This document shows, in pieces, positions 23,060 through 33,773 of a stretch of 64,000 nt of DNA (the first letter of the stretch is position 1; each line of letters opens with the position of its first letter). Under the pieces are notes generated by a model that did no database searches, was not told the origin of the DNA, and saw only the letters and a program-made list of their open reading frames with translations. The stretch covers positions 1-64,000 of the forward strand of contig VXCM01000326.1 in assembly GCA_014773175.1 (NCBI GenBank). Direction: 5' to 3'. The DNA comes from Lucifuga dentata (lineage: Eukaryota > Chordata > Actinopteri > Ophidiiformes > Bythitidae). The position numbers and the translations under genes were made by a program.

Positions 23060-23285
23060 ACTGAGATTTATGTATTAGTTTTGAAAAAATTGGCAAAAAT
23101 ATGCCATAATGTTAAGAAATCATCTAGATCCATGCCTGGATCCTGATTGGTGTTGGAAATTGAATTGGTACTTCCCTCGACCGTGCCCCACACTTGCATC
23201 AACTTTTGTCAAAATCAATTTAGAACTTTTTGAGTAATCCAGCAAACAACAAACAGACACAGTTGAAAACATAACTACCTTGGCA
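23060..23285 (+). repeat. Dispersed repeat copy 1 (GAGTAATCC family)
   Basis: Contains ttaagaaatcatctagatcc, cctcgaccgtgccccac, and tagaactttttgagtaatcc followed by agcaaacaacaaacagac and ataactaccttggc. These words, in this order, mark a repeat common in fish. A second copy is at 36420-36655. No coding capacity; family name not assigned. Confidence 0.65.
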
Positions 23286-23637
23286 TTTAATAATCAGCAT
23301 ATCTCAAGCAATGCAGATGACTGGAGTTAATTTTTGAATGCTTATTATATCATTACACATTTTCTTTGCGGGTAGTGTGAGGTATCTTGTTTTTCTAATC
23401 TGTATGCTGCACTGGACTTCAGCACTGACATACTGCTTCTGTTCTCCATTTCCAATTAAGCCACAGTTAATGGGTTCACAACCTCATCTTCACATGGTGA
23501 CACAGGTTTGTCTGCAGGTTATCATTTATACAGTGAAGAGTTGAATCTGCATATAGATTACATGTTGCATTTTACAAAAACAAAACCATCTTTAGAACTT
23601 CCTTAATAGCGGGCCTGATTTATTTCAAATGCGCAAG
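23286..23637. other. No recognised feature
   Basis: Unique-looking sequence between two repeats; the 68-codon frame at 23338 has no recognisable domain. Confidence 0.4.
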
Positions 23638-25312
23638 AGTCATCCGTTTATGGGAGACAAATAGGGTCATAAACATCTGAATTTAAATCAACACTGAATG
23701 TATAGCCACAAATTCAGGTCTCAAAATTCAAGTTGCGTTCTTCAAAATTTAATTTTCAGGTTGCTCAAATTCAGATTGAAAAAATTCAGATCAAAGAAAT
23801 TCATATAGAAAAAATTCAGATTGAAAACATTCAAGTAGAACATCTGGGATACCAAGGATAGGCAATCAAATTAGGTTGCAATCTATCCCACTTGTGGCCT
23901 ATCAGCTTGTGTTCCGCCGTGTTTTCACAAGTGGAAGAAGGAGTAGTCATTCGAACAATGGTGGCCAACGATGGGTGCATTTATTCCACTTTATTGCTGT
24001 TAATGTCTAATTAAACTGCATTTAAATAAGACAGGGTGTGGGTACTGTGTTAATTTGTTCGGTGGACTAACAGTAGTCCCGAGGCTAACTTAGAAACAGC
24101 TGCATGGAATGTCTATCAGCATACATGCAAAATCAAACAAATAACCCCTTGCGTCATTTTGAAAATGCCGTAGACCAAAGAAAAATTTTTATCTGTGTCA
24201 CAGACAGGATGTGTCCTATGCTATGCCCCAATGCTAAAATGGATTTTTCAACTTTATATAAGTTTAACAGAGTTATATCGAGTTATATCTGTTCCTTCTG
24301 CTGCTGGCAGATATGGTAGCCTGTCAGATCATGAGAAGAATGTCTGAGGTAGGTTGCTAGGCTCAGGTCTCCGCATAAACATTGTGCTGTTATGAGTAAT
24401 TTTCCATGTACAGTGTAAATATTAGTATAATGTGCTCCTGTTAAAACATATAATTTAATTAGCATGTCATTTGGAATTGACACATTTGACAGCTAAATTC
24501 TTCATTTTTACACAAAGTAACGTATTTGTCTGCAAAGCTAATGTGGCTAAACTAATTTATGTACCGATCACTCGTAGTGTGTTCAGACTGAGCCGAATGC
24601 AACAAGTCAACAGTTGAACTGACCACCGTTTATTTGTCTTATTATACTGAATAAATGTCAGTGTAAGCACGGAAGCCTCCCTCATCATTCCATTGGTGAA
24701 CCCCAAATATAACCCAAAGCAGAAAAGATTATACTGAACCAACCATTGGTTACATAAGCACACTTCTCTTATCTACAATTCACATAAATGTGGCTGAGTT
24801 AATTAGACAAACTGCATAGGTGGAAGTGGCAGGATTTTTTCTGCGTGCTACAAATGTGACATGAATTAACACAGTATTCACACCCTTTCATATTTAAATG
24901 CAGTTTAATTACACATTAACAGAAATAAAGTGGAATAAATGCACTTATCATTAGGCACTATTGTTCGAATGACTACTTCTTCTTCTACTTGTGGAATTAC
25001 AACAGAATGCAAGCTGATAGGCCAAAAGTAGGATTGATTGTAGCCTGATTTGATTGCCTATCCTTGCTTTCCTGGATGTTATGCTTGAATTTTTTCAACC
25101 TGATTTTTTTTCAATCTGGATTTTTTTTTCGATCTGAATTGTTTTCAATCTAAATTTTGTCAGGTCTGAATTTTTTTCAAACTGAATTTGAGCAACCTGA
25201 ATACTGCATTTTGAATATACACAACTTTATTTTTGAGATCTGAATTTGTAGCTTTAAATTCAGTGTTGATTTAAATTCAGATCTTTATGAAACTATTTAT
25301 CTTCCATATCCA
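23638..25312. mobile_element. Foldback-like element with ~0.4-kb inverted repeats
   Basis: The left arm (about 23640-24056) and right arm (about 24853-25310) are inverted copies. Matching blocks include tgaatttaaatcaacactga (left) against tcagtgttgatttaaattca (right), gcatttattccactttatt (left) against its reverse complement at about 24920, and ggtactgtgttaattt against aattaacacagtattc. Near the ends lie tandem subterminal units built on ATTCAGATTGAAAAA, exactly 15 bp apart on the left (23769, 23784, 23799, 23814, 23829) and 15-18 bp apart on the right (25085-25200). The 0.8-kb centre has no recognisable transposase. Superfamily unassigned; the structure fits a non-autonomous DNA transposon with long inverted repeats. 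Target duplication not resolved. Confidence 0.75.
24057..24852. other. Centre of the foldback-like element, no recognised gene
   Basis: Frames here (24104-24319 +, 24283-24483 - and 24557-24763 -) are 66-71 codons and show no known transposase motif. The sequence is not simple repeat. Confidence 0.4.
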
Positions 25313-26210
25313 TTTACAAAATAGGGTTCAGTTATGAAGAGATGGCTCAGAGTTTACATTCTTGACTTCCCATCTCTCAAGTATCATGATACAGGATGCA
25401 GAACAAACATAAATTGATCGAACTTCCCCAAATATACACCATCACTGTCTGCACACTGCGCATTAACTATAATGTCCAAGGATCTTCTCGTTTTACATAT
25501 TCCTGGTCTCTGTCCTGAATACAGTTCCTCTCTGTCCATCCATGACCTCTGACAGTTTTGTTGTATATTACAGATCGCCATAGAGGGCAACATGGGGAAA
25601 AGAAGAAGAAAGAACCCTTACAAAATTAAGTTAGTAGCAAAGAGTTAACTCCAACTCTAAGCCTGAGATAAGGAATCGACTCTTTCAAACTCAACTGTCT
25701 CTCATTCTCTGATTTTGAGGCAGTTAAAATATGTATTTTCGAGTATCAGGGTGCTTTTTGCTTTTCCATTTCTACTAAAGAGACAATAATTAAGATTTAA
25801 CAGAAAAGGTATAAATTATGAATATTATGTTTCTGGCTCTCTGGCATCACATTTCTTTGCTGTAAACAGAGAGCCGGCAGCTGTAATCTTTATTCATAGA
25901 CGAGAGCAATGAGGAGGAAAGAAGAAAATCAATAGCCAGTTAAAGGAAAATAGTGGAAATTTTTTTGTTGGTGCTGTCTCAGTGTTCAGCTGTCTGGAAC
26001 ACAACAGCAGATTAAAAATAGCTGCGTGCGTGATAGTTCTCACTATAAGCACGCAGCTTGGAATTTTCTAGTGTGAAAATCTAATTTGTGGTATGTTTGT
26101 ACTGTATGCTTGGTAGGCTGCCTAAAGCACCAATCAGCTGGTACCAGGCTTCAGAAAATTAACAGTGCTTTTGCACAATCTTTTGGAATTCCAGTTAGCT
26201 TTTCAGCACA
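25313..26210. other. No recognised feature
   Basis: Unique-looking AT-rich sequence. A 69-codon - strand frame at 25384-25593 has balanced composition but no family I recognise. Confidence 0.4.
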
Positions 26211-26241
26211 AAAAAAAAAAAAAAAAAAANAAAAAAAAAAA
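26211..26241. repeat. Poly(A) tract with N gap
   Basis: Nineteen A, N at 26230, then a shorter A run. Confidence 0.8.
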
Positions 26242-26529
26242 ACTGTAATTATTTTCCATATCACTATTGGGGTGAAGCTGAAAGAATAACTAATCCTCCA
26301 CTATATAACAATGAAGGAAACACAATCTAAGATGACTTTGTCAACTAACATGCTTGCTAAATTCTGTGTGTTCTGCCCGTTAATGCCTGCCTTGTGTCCT
26401 CACTGCCCACGCGTCATGTGCCTCTGTGTCTTGCTTGCTGCTGCCCAGATCGATGACAAGCCAGAATGTGAGGACCACTGAGCTTTCCCTATTTGGAGGT
26501 TTGCTGTAAGGACGGAGGAAAGGATTGTG

Positions 26530-26533
26530 GTAG

Positions 26534-26571
<38 letters not shown>

Positions 26572-26599
26572 ACTGTACATCCAATGCTATGGTANGTAG

Positions 26600-26637
<38 letters not shown>

Positions 26638-26660
26638 ACTGTACATCCAATGCTATGGTA
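26530..26660. repeat. Exact 65-bp tandem duplication around an N, with (GT)n
   Basis: 26530-26594 and 26596-26660 are identical: gtagcc, a GT run of 31 bases, cgtgtactgtacatccaatg and ctatggta. The N is at 26595. Confidence 0.9.
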
Positions 26661-27177
26661 TTCTCAGGAAGAGGCAGGATGAGCAATGAAAGCCAATCGC
26701 TGCACTTAAACATTGTCACATAATGCACTGCACTTTTGCAAGAAAGGTGTCTTATAAACTCCAGAGACTAACTCTCAAGAGAAGAGGGAGGAGGGGAGAG
26801 AGAGAGAGAGAGAAAGCGGTCAGGCAAAAANAAAAAAAAAAAAAAAAAAAAGCAAGAAGAGGGGATAAAACTATAAAAGTACAGGAACAGAAGGAACAGT
26901 GTGATTCATGTCATGATTGGGATGAATTAGTTTGAAGTGAACTTGACAAAGAAATTATAAACCATTAATAAGAAGAGCACTGACATTCACACTATCAAGC
27001 CTGATCATAATATTCTGTCTGCATGCATAATTCAGAGTAATTAATCTAAAATCCTCATCAGTATTTGTGCAAAATAAGCCTTCATGTTTCCCATCTGCAG
27101 ACGTTAAAAGGTTGTAAATTCATACAATGTCCAAAACCTTTGCGTAATAATCCTGGAATAGTTGAAACAGAAGCTGT
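26661..27177. other. No recognised gene; (GA)n at 26791-26814, poly(A) with N at 26831
   Basis: A short GA run and an A tract (5 A, N, 20 A) are the only structures. The 70-codon frame over them is a translation of these repeats. Confidence 0.5.
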
Positions 27178-27784
27178 TTAAAGGACCACACCACTGATCA
27201 TGCATGTTTGAACCCAATATATCATTCCATATACGTTACTCACAAACATTTCCCAAAATATGCTACATTAGCAATAAATTAAAGAATTTTTTTTTTCCTA
27301 CCTTTCAGACTGCCATTGGCTTCAGTTCATTACAGTACGCTATAAAAACCAACTTGCAGAGACTTGAAGCATGTTTGAGATATGTAATCCATCACAGCAA
27401 CAACATGTCTATTAGGTGTTTTTTTTTTTTTTNTTTTTTTTTTTTTGTTTTTTTTTTCGGTCAAAATAACTTTAACCAATCCAACATGTAGCTGCACAGT
27501 AGACAATATACAGTATGTCTCCCCAGGAAATATAGTCCCAGGAGAAGACACTTTTACCAAGAAATTAAAACCGTGCCTTCTACAATTTTGCATAAGTGTT
27601 AGAAGGTAAAACATTGAATTTTAATGATGTAACATTTGATTTTGCAAGATTAGAGGATTTGGCAAAAAAGTAGGAAAACTAAAATACGGTTTTATATTTT
27701 AGAAATTGGTTGTCAGTAATGTAGTATTATGCAGGCTGTATATATTGGGCTCAAACATGCACAATTGCTGCTATGGTCCTTTAA
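27178..27784. mobile_element. TTAA-flanked MITE, copy B (most complete)
   Basis: The element 27182-27780 (599 bp) is bounded by TTAA on both sides. The left end is AGGACCACACCACTGATCA then gcatgtttgaacccaatata; the right end reverse-complemented is AGGACCATAGCAGCAATTG then gcatgtttgagcccaatata. Inverted similarity covers roughly the outer 45 bases. The interior holds ttggcttcagttcattacag, agctgcacagtagacaata and ccaggaaatatagtcccagg, shared with copies C and E. Poly(T) with an N at 27433 lies inside. No coding sequence. TTAA flanks suggest piggyBac-type mobilisation, by inference only. Confidence 0.8.
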
Positions 27785-28745
27785 GGCCAGCAGAGGGCTG
27801 GACATTGACAATGACGTGACAGAGATGTCCTGCTTGAAGGGTAGAAGATGGAGGTTAGTCTGTTTGGGGACTTTGATGGACAGGGGACAGAGAGAGAGAG
27901 AATGAGAAAGCCGAGGTCCAACCACTGACACATGAGAACAGCTAAACCCCTCTGGCTTTAAGAGAGGACAGATTAGAGGCAAGGACAGCTGTCCAGCTTT
28001 GGATCAGACACAGAGGAGCATGAGAAGATACAAGAGGACAGGAGCAAGGACCAGACACTGAGGGGGTTAGGCTTATCATGCCTCGAGTTGACCAAGAAGA
28101 CAAATACTGACTTCACATCATGTGATGATGTGGTCTTCAAAAACTGAACACTGCAGGATACTGACCTGAATAAAATGAATTCCAATTAAACTGTTTTGTC
28201 TATTTAGGTGAAATCATTTAAGCTGAAACTTCAAACATCCTAATATCAAGAAAGAGGATCCCGTGATGGAAGTAAAAACACTCATTACTGTTATCAGGTG
28301 ATTTACACATTCATTTCCTCCATTATGAGTATTTAACATCTCACCATACGCTGAACTGCTGTGGTGATCAGCATGTTGTGATGTGGCATTAACAGATTCA
28401 GGTGTGGAGAGTCACAGGGTTTAAAAAAAAAAAAAAAAAAACAGACCTGCTGCAAGTGAGGTAGAAGCGCTGACATGTAAAAGCTTCCTTTAACAGCTCC
28501 GTGATCTAAAAATCCAGCAGAATAAACAAATACCTTCTGTTTGTTGTACTTGACACAAGGGCAGACAAGCTAATTGACTCAAAGATACAGTATGTACTTA
28601 AATTCAAAGAAGTCTTTAAAACTGTGTTATTTAAGGAGGTGAAATCAATTTGGAACTCCATCCTCATCTGAGTCATTTAATCATCAGTGATTAACAAATC
28701 GTAGCAAGCATCTTCTGGTACCAGAAGAAAATTAAAACACAGCTC
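27785..28745. other. No recognised gene; poly(A) at 28422-28441
   Basis: Unique-looking sequence. The - strand frames at 27713-28185 (70-89 codons) overlap the MITE edge and have no recognisable domain. Confidence 0.45.
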
Positions 28746-28781
28746 TTTTTTTTTTTTTTTTTTNTTTTTTTTTTTTTTTTT
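28746..28781. repeat. Doubled poly(T) tract around an N gap
   Basis: Eighteen T left and seventeen right of the N at 28764. Confidence 0.8.
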
Positions 28782-28891
28782 ATCCTTCCCATATAAACAG
28801 CTGCAGAGAGTAGATTTTCTTTCAGTTGGTAAAGGCAATGCAACTTAAATCTAAGTTAAAGCTAACATGCAAGCTAAATAGTGTTGCATCT

Positions 28892-29482
28892 TTAAAGAAG
28901 CATGCAGTTACATACGCATAAGATTTTGCATGTTTGGGCCCAATATATACAACCCGCATACAAGTTATGTTACTGAAACTACTTATATACTGAATATACT
29001 ACTTCAGCGGTAAATTTTAGAGTTGTTTCTCTAACCTTCCAGACATTGGTTTAAGTTCATTCCAGCACACTATTAAAATCAACTTTTAAAGACTTGAAAC
29101 ACACTTGAGATATTCATCACAGCAAACATTATGCATATTAGGTTTTTTGCCAAAGTGACTTTATTTAATCAGTCCAGCATGGAGCTGCACAGAAGACAAT
29201 GTATTTCTCCACCAGGACATACAGTATAGTCCCAGGAGAAGATGACTTTTACTGAGAAATTACAATCTACAATCGTGTAGTGTTAGAAGGCGGAACACTG
29301 AATTTTAAGATGGGTGTATCACCTGAATATCTGATTTTGAAAGATTAGGAGATTTGGGGGGGAAAAAAGGAAAATTAAAATACAGTTTTATGTTTTGAAA
29401 ATTGGTTGTCAGGAACGTAATGTGTATGCAAGTTGCACATATTGGGCTCAAACATGCACAAACATGTTGTGGTGAAATGCTT
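28892..29482. mobile_element. TTAA-type MITE, copy E (ends decayed)
   Basis: Same orientation and interior as copy B: attttgcatgtttgggccc, ccttccagacattggttta, agctgcacagaagacaatg, tatagtcccaggagaaga and cacatattgggctcaaacat. The left terminus TTAAAGAAGCAT has what looks like an insertion before gattttgcatg, and the right AGGACCA terminus is lost near 29480. Older or more damaged than copy B. Confidence 0.7.
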
Positions 29483-29640
29483 GGATCGGTACTTGGATTG
29501 CCTACTTGGATTGCCTCGCAGATGAACCTGAAACATGTCAATGAAACAAAGGAAATGCTTTCAGCTTTCAGTGCTGACTGTCAGTGGATATCTTCATTGA
29601 AGTTGTTCATTTTATTATTCTGCTTAACTTGTCAGACATA

Positions 29641-30215
29641 GCACAATGGTGACATAATGGTGAGCTCAGGAGTTAGCACTCTTTCCTCACAGCAAAAATG
29701 TCACTCCATCCATCCATCCCTCCATTATTGCCCAGAACCATTCTGATGATATACCTGAGCCACCTAAGATGGCTCCTTTCAATGCTCCCTCCAAGCTTCC
29801 TCCTCATATCTGAACTCCTGAGGAAATAAATTCTAGCCACTTGTATCCACAATTTCCTTCTTTCAGTTTTTACCCAGAGTTCAAGACAATAGGTGAGGGT
29901 TGGATGGTAGATCAACCGTTAAATTAAAATTTTCACCTTCAGGCTCAGATCTCTCTTTATCACAGCAGTCCAGTACAGTTTCTGCATCACTGCACCGCCT
30001 GTCGATCTTATACTCCATCCTACCCATACTTGTGAACAAGACCACAAAGACTTGGAGTTTGCATATTATCCATATGTCTGTGCAGGTTTCTTCCCACAGT
30101 ACAAAGACATGCAAGTTAGATGATGTAATAACTCCATTTCGCCTGTAGGTGTAAATGTGAGTGTGGATATGTTTGTCTGTCTCTATGCGTCAGCCCTGTA
30201 ATAGAAAAGCAATCT
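29641..30215 (+). repeat. Dispersed teleost repeat split by a LINE tail
   Basis: The left piece (29641-29703) carries gttagcactctttcctcaca and the right piece (about 30052-30215) carries ggagtttgcatattatcc, cttcccacagtacaaagaca, tgcaagttaga, gcctgtaggtgtaaatgtga and gcgtcagccctgtaata. In intact fish copies these words follow each other within about 100 bases. Here about 350 bases of a - strand LINE tail lie between them. Same family as 1110-1312. Confidence 0.65.
29704..30050 (-). pseudogene. RTE-like LINE, C-terminal tail remnant
   Basis: On the - strand the 29915-29673 frame begins MIYHPTLTYCLELWVKTER and continues with IQVARIYFLR, GGSIERSHLRWLRYIIRM; the frame before it (30114-29881) contains FTSMGRMEYKIDRRCSDAET. 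This order (Gly-Arg-Met-Glu..Ile-Asp-Arg-Arg, Pro-Thr-Leu-Thr-Tyr..Glu-Leu-Trp-Val, Ile-Glu-Arg-Ser..Leu-Arg-Trp-Leu) is the conserved tail of a common fish non-LTR retrotransposon that I place in or near the RTE clade. The 3' end is next to a (GATG)n run on that strand (29704-29722), as Rex3-like RTE elements have. Heavily 5'-truncated and frameshifted. Confidence 0.65.
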
Positions 30216-31759
30216 GTCAGAGGTACATATACTATTTCTCTCTCCCACTGGACACTCTATGGTCCATATTAAATGTGGATTCAAACTGAAAATATGGATG
30301 ACAGTGAAGTGTTTTTGACAGGTGGTGTACCCACCAGTGCAAGATAGCTGCTGTCCACAGAATAACCCCCATCCAACGAACACAATCCCATATTCAGTCT
30401 GGTTTTGCTGAAGAAGTGCTTAGATTGTAAACACTTCCAGATATCTTGGCACACTGTATCTATTCACAGAAACTCAGCAATGCCTTTTCTGAAATACTGT
30501 CTAACATTGTCTTAGATATAGATAGACAGATGGGTGGGTAGGTAGGTAGGTAGGTATAGGACTTTTTTTTAATATAGAACCTTTTAATTAAATGTTTGAT
30601 TAATACATTTTTTTTCCAGATTTCCCTGTGGTGTAAAATCATTTTCTGTCAATGATGTAATTTTTAACTTCTCCTTTAGTCTGACAGCAGAGATCAGCTG
30701 CTTGGCTTTTGATGACCAACATCAATTTCATTTCAGTTGCATGGTTAAAACACAAACACACACACAGACAGACAGACACATATCTTACACCGCTTACAGG
30801 CAATTCAAACATTCAGAATGAATGGAATGTGTTTCCCATTTTCATTTATCAGAGAGACAACTGATAGAAGAGCTACTGTTTTCAGTAAATATGAGACACT
30901 CAGAGGAAACGACTGCCAGACATTATTTCTGGTCTCACATGGTGCAATTTAATCCAACGTTCATACTGGATCGAGATGACAACAGTTTGGAGGGAAGGTG
31001 AGACACCTCATGTGGAATCTTGTACTGAGAAGCCCATTTCCTTTCCATTTCCTCCCTACATTATCGTATTCTCATGGGTCATTGAGCTATGGTAATATCC
31101 AACACTTGAGGTCTCAGATCATCATCTTGGTCGGCCATAAAGGGCTGAAGTTGACTTACAAGTATCTCCCTTTCCCAACCAAGCTTTAAGAAAACCTAAT
31201 AGGTTTTTCTACTTTTCTCCAGGGAATCGTGATTTCAAGCACTGGAGCACACAAGAGCGTAGGTTTGATTTCAACACTGGTAAGGACATTTTTTTGTTGG
31301 CTGACCAACATGCACATTGTGTGCACTTGCTGTCTGTTATATTTTTCTATGTCCCGCACACATAAAAAGAGCTTGATTCTGTAAAACGTGCTGCATTCAT
31401 TTAATAGGCAGAGTTTGACATTTGAGCTTGGGGAGGCCAGATAACTTCCTCAACATAATGCAATGGTTTTATAGTGATATCAATTCACTGTCTAACCATA
31501 ATCAATTTCTTAAAAAAGTACCACCAACCTAGATCACCTAATTCTAATACCACACATACATTTAATAAGGTGCACTAGCATAAACTAACAATCAAGCTCT
31601 GCTCAGACAAATATATCATAATGTGTGAATGCAATATCTTAAACTGTTACTCTCATTTACCTTGGCAGACTAAAAACAAAAAAAAAAAAACAAAAAAAAA
31701 GTTGAAATTTGGAAAACTGTGAAATATGTTGTGAGCCTATATTCACAAATACATTTACA

Positions 31760-31769
<10 letters not shown>
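30216..31769. other. No recognised gene; (GGTA)n at 30528-30558
   Basis: Unique-looking sequence with one short GGTA/GATA tetranucleotide run and an A-rich tract at 31675-31701. Frames up to 66 codons only. Confidence 0.45.

Positions 31770-31808
<39 letters not shown>
31770..31808. repeat. (CA)n microsatellite
   Basis: Uninterrupted CA run of about 19 units followed by a short GA run. Confidence 0.95.
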
Positions 31809-31811
<3 letters not shown>

Positions 31812-31895
31812 AGAGAATGGACAGCAACAGTGTCTCCTATTGTTGGAGTACAGTAGGCTACATTCAAATAAATAGCATCTTACCTTGTATAGAAG

Positions 31896-32535
31896 TACCG
31901 TAAATGCTCGATTAGTGGCCAAGGCCTTTATTTACCTCAACCGCAGAGAGAACCCGGCCTTTATAAGAGGCTTTTATTGGAGACGGGCCTTTAGTTCTAA
32001 TTTTAAGCTGTGTATAACTTTGTGCTTCTCGCCAAACTTCTCTGCTGTGCTATAGTCTACTGGACTTTAGTTTTCCATTAAAAACCCTGAGAATGATGAC
32101 TGTGGTAAAAATCCGTTAAGTCGCACTCCCTGCAACAGTTATTACGGGACGTGTGTAGAGATGTCAAACCGAAATGAGAGCCCTTGTGCACGGCTTGCAG
32201 TACATCCCACTGCCGATAGACACACCATAACTTCATTTAAGAAAATTAAAAAAAAAAAAAAAAAAAACGCTGCTATGGAGAATCATTTCACAGTATGATC
32301 ATTCCTTTAGTCAGCTTTTAGAAAGGTTCACTTTCATCCATTTTATCCACGTTTCCAGGTTGGTGTGTTACAGCGGAGCATCACTCCCTCCTCGCTGGGG
32401 AGGAGCTCCATGTTTACGGCTTTATTTCACGCTGAGTCCAGTCATTCCTTCTGGCTGAACGGACAATGGCTAGAGGTTTTTAAAGCAGTTTGGTACTTAA
32501 AACGTAGATACTGTAATCTGGTTACGGAGGGCTCA

Positions 32536-32571
<36 letters not shown>

Positions 32572-32811
32572 TTGTTCAAACGATTTAGTAAGTCATTTGA
32601 ATGACTTTTCCCCCCTTCTCCGTGAGCCCAGGCTCCATAGTTGCAGCAGCAGAATACACTCATACTATTTGCCTGGACCAGTAACAGACATATACCAACC
32701 TGGCCTTTATTGGGGACCGGCCACTATTTCATACTGCTGACCTTACCTCCCAGCTATAATTGGGGACCGGCCATTATTTGAATACCAGCTTTTAATAGAG
32801 AATTTACGGTA
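31896..32811. mobile_element. TA-flanked TIR element (CCGTAAAT ends)
   Basis: The left end is TA then CCGTAAATGCTCGATTAGTG; the right end reverse-complemented is TA then CCGTAAATTCTCTATTAAAA. The body (31898-32809, 912 bp) contains repeated GGCCTTTATT, GGGGACCGGCCA and CGGGCCTTTA words near both ends, which I recognise from a repeat family common in fish. A (GA)n run lies at 32538-32567 and an A tract at 32249-32268. TA flanks fit Tc1/mariner-type insertion. No transposase frame. Confidence 0.7.
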
Positions 32812-33741
32812 AATGTATTTTCTGGTGCCCTGTGTAAATCTTCTCAGGTGAAAGCTTCGTCGTTTTGTCCCCTTCAATGTGAAGAGCGGCAAGCGATGAA
32901 ATTCTTCATTCTCCCATTTTTGACCGTAGCAAGTTATGAATTCTCATCATTGCTGAAAAATGTCTCTCTGATGGGGCAGATCCAAGTAGCTGCACAGCAT
33001 CAACCTCTTTGCACAAGTAAGATCCAGTCTTTTCAGCAGCACTGTGATGGCTTTATGACAGTTTGGCTGCAATACATCTTGAAGATCCGCTCAGAAATTT
33101 TTCCCATTTACCCAGACTGGGATGGGCCTGAATTGAGTGTTTGGTGAGTTTATTGCTCAGATGTTTCCACTCTCTTACGCCTTTCTATTCTCCATCCTGC
33201 TCTCACCCTGGATAAAGCAGCAGATGAAACAGAAGGCATCATCTTTTTGAGCCTGGGGATACTTATAATAAAACGTGGAAAATGATCACTTCTTGTCTCC
33301 ATAGGTTTGTGTGGATTCTATTAAAACAGGCTACGTGGGGCCGGAGAGCTTCGAGCTGAGATCATTATCTGAGCAGGTGCATGTTGCTCTGCAGGGGCAT
33401 TAGCCAGGTTTGCTAATCTAGAGCTAGCCGTAGGTCAGGGCTAGCTCAATCATGGCATTCAGTCTGCTGATGACTGGTCTAGAGCTAACTAACTGCTGTG
33501 TCTGTCCCGTGTCACTGGAGGAGAGTGGACTTTTTTTTAGAAATTTGCTTGTGTCCATAATGACATGAACTAGTGAGCTAGCTTAATTGCTGACAACGCA
33601 CAATGGAGTTGCAAAAACTTTCACGTGCAACCTCACAAAAAGTTAACATTTTGCTTAGAAACAGATTTTCTTACAGTCAGACATAATAACTATTGCTTTT
33701 CAATACTTTTTGTTGCATGTAACCTTAAAAACCAAAAAAAC
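32812..33741. other. No recognised gene; 99-codon frame 32848-33147
   Basis: The + strand frame 32848-33147 begins MKASSFCPLQCEERQAMKFF and has balanced composition, but no motif I can identify and no splice or promoter context. I do not call it a gene. 33385-33475 repeats ctagagctag/ctagctc words loosely. Confidence 0.35.
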
Positions 33742-33773
33742 AAAAAAAAAAAAAAANAAAAAAAAAAAAAAAA
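33742..33773. repeat. Doubled poly(A) tract around an N gap
   Basis: Fifteen A left and sixteen right of the N at 33757. Confidence 0.8.
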
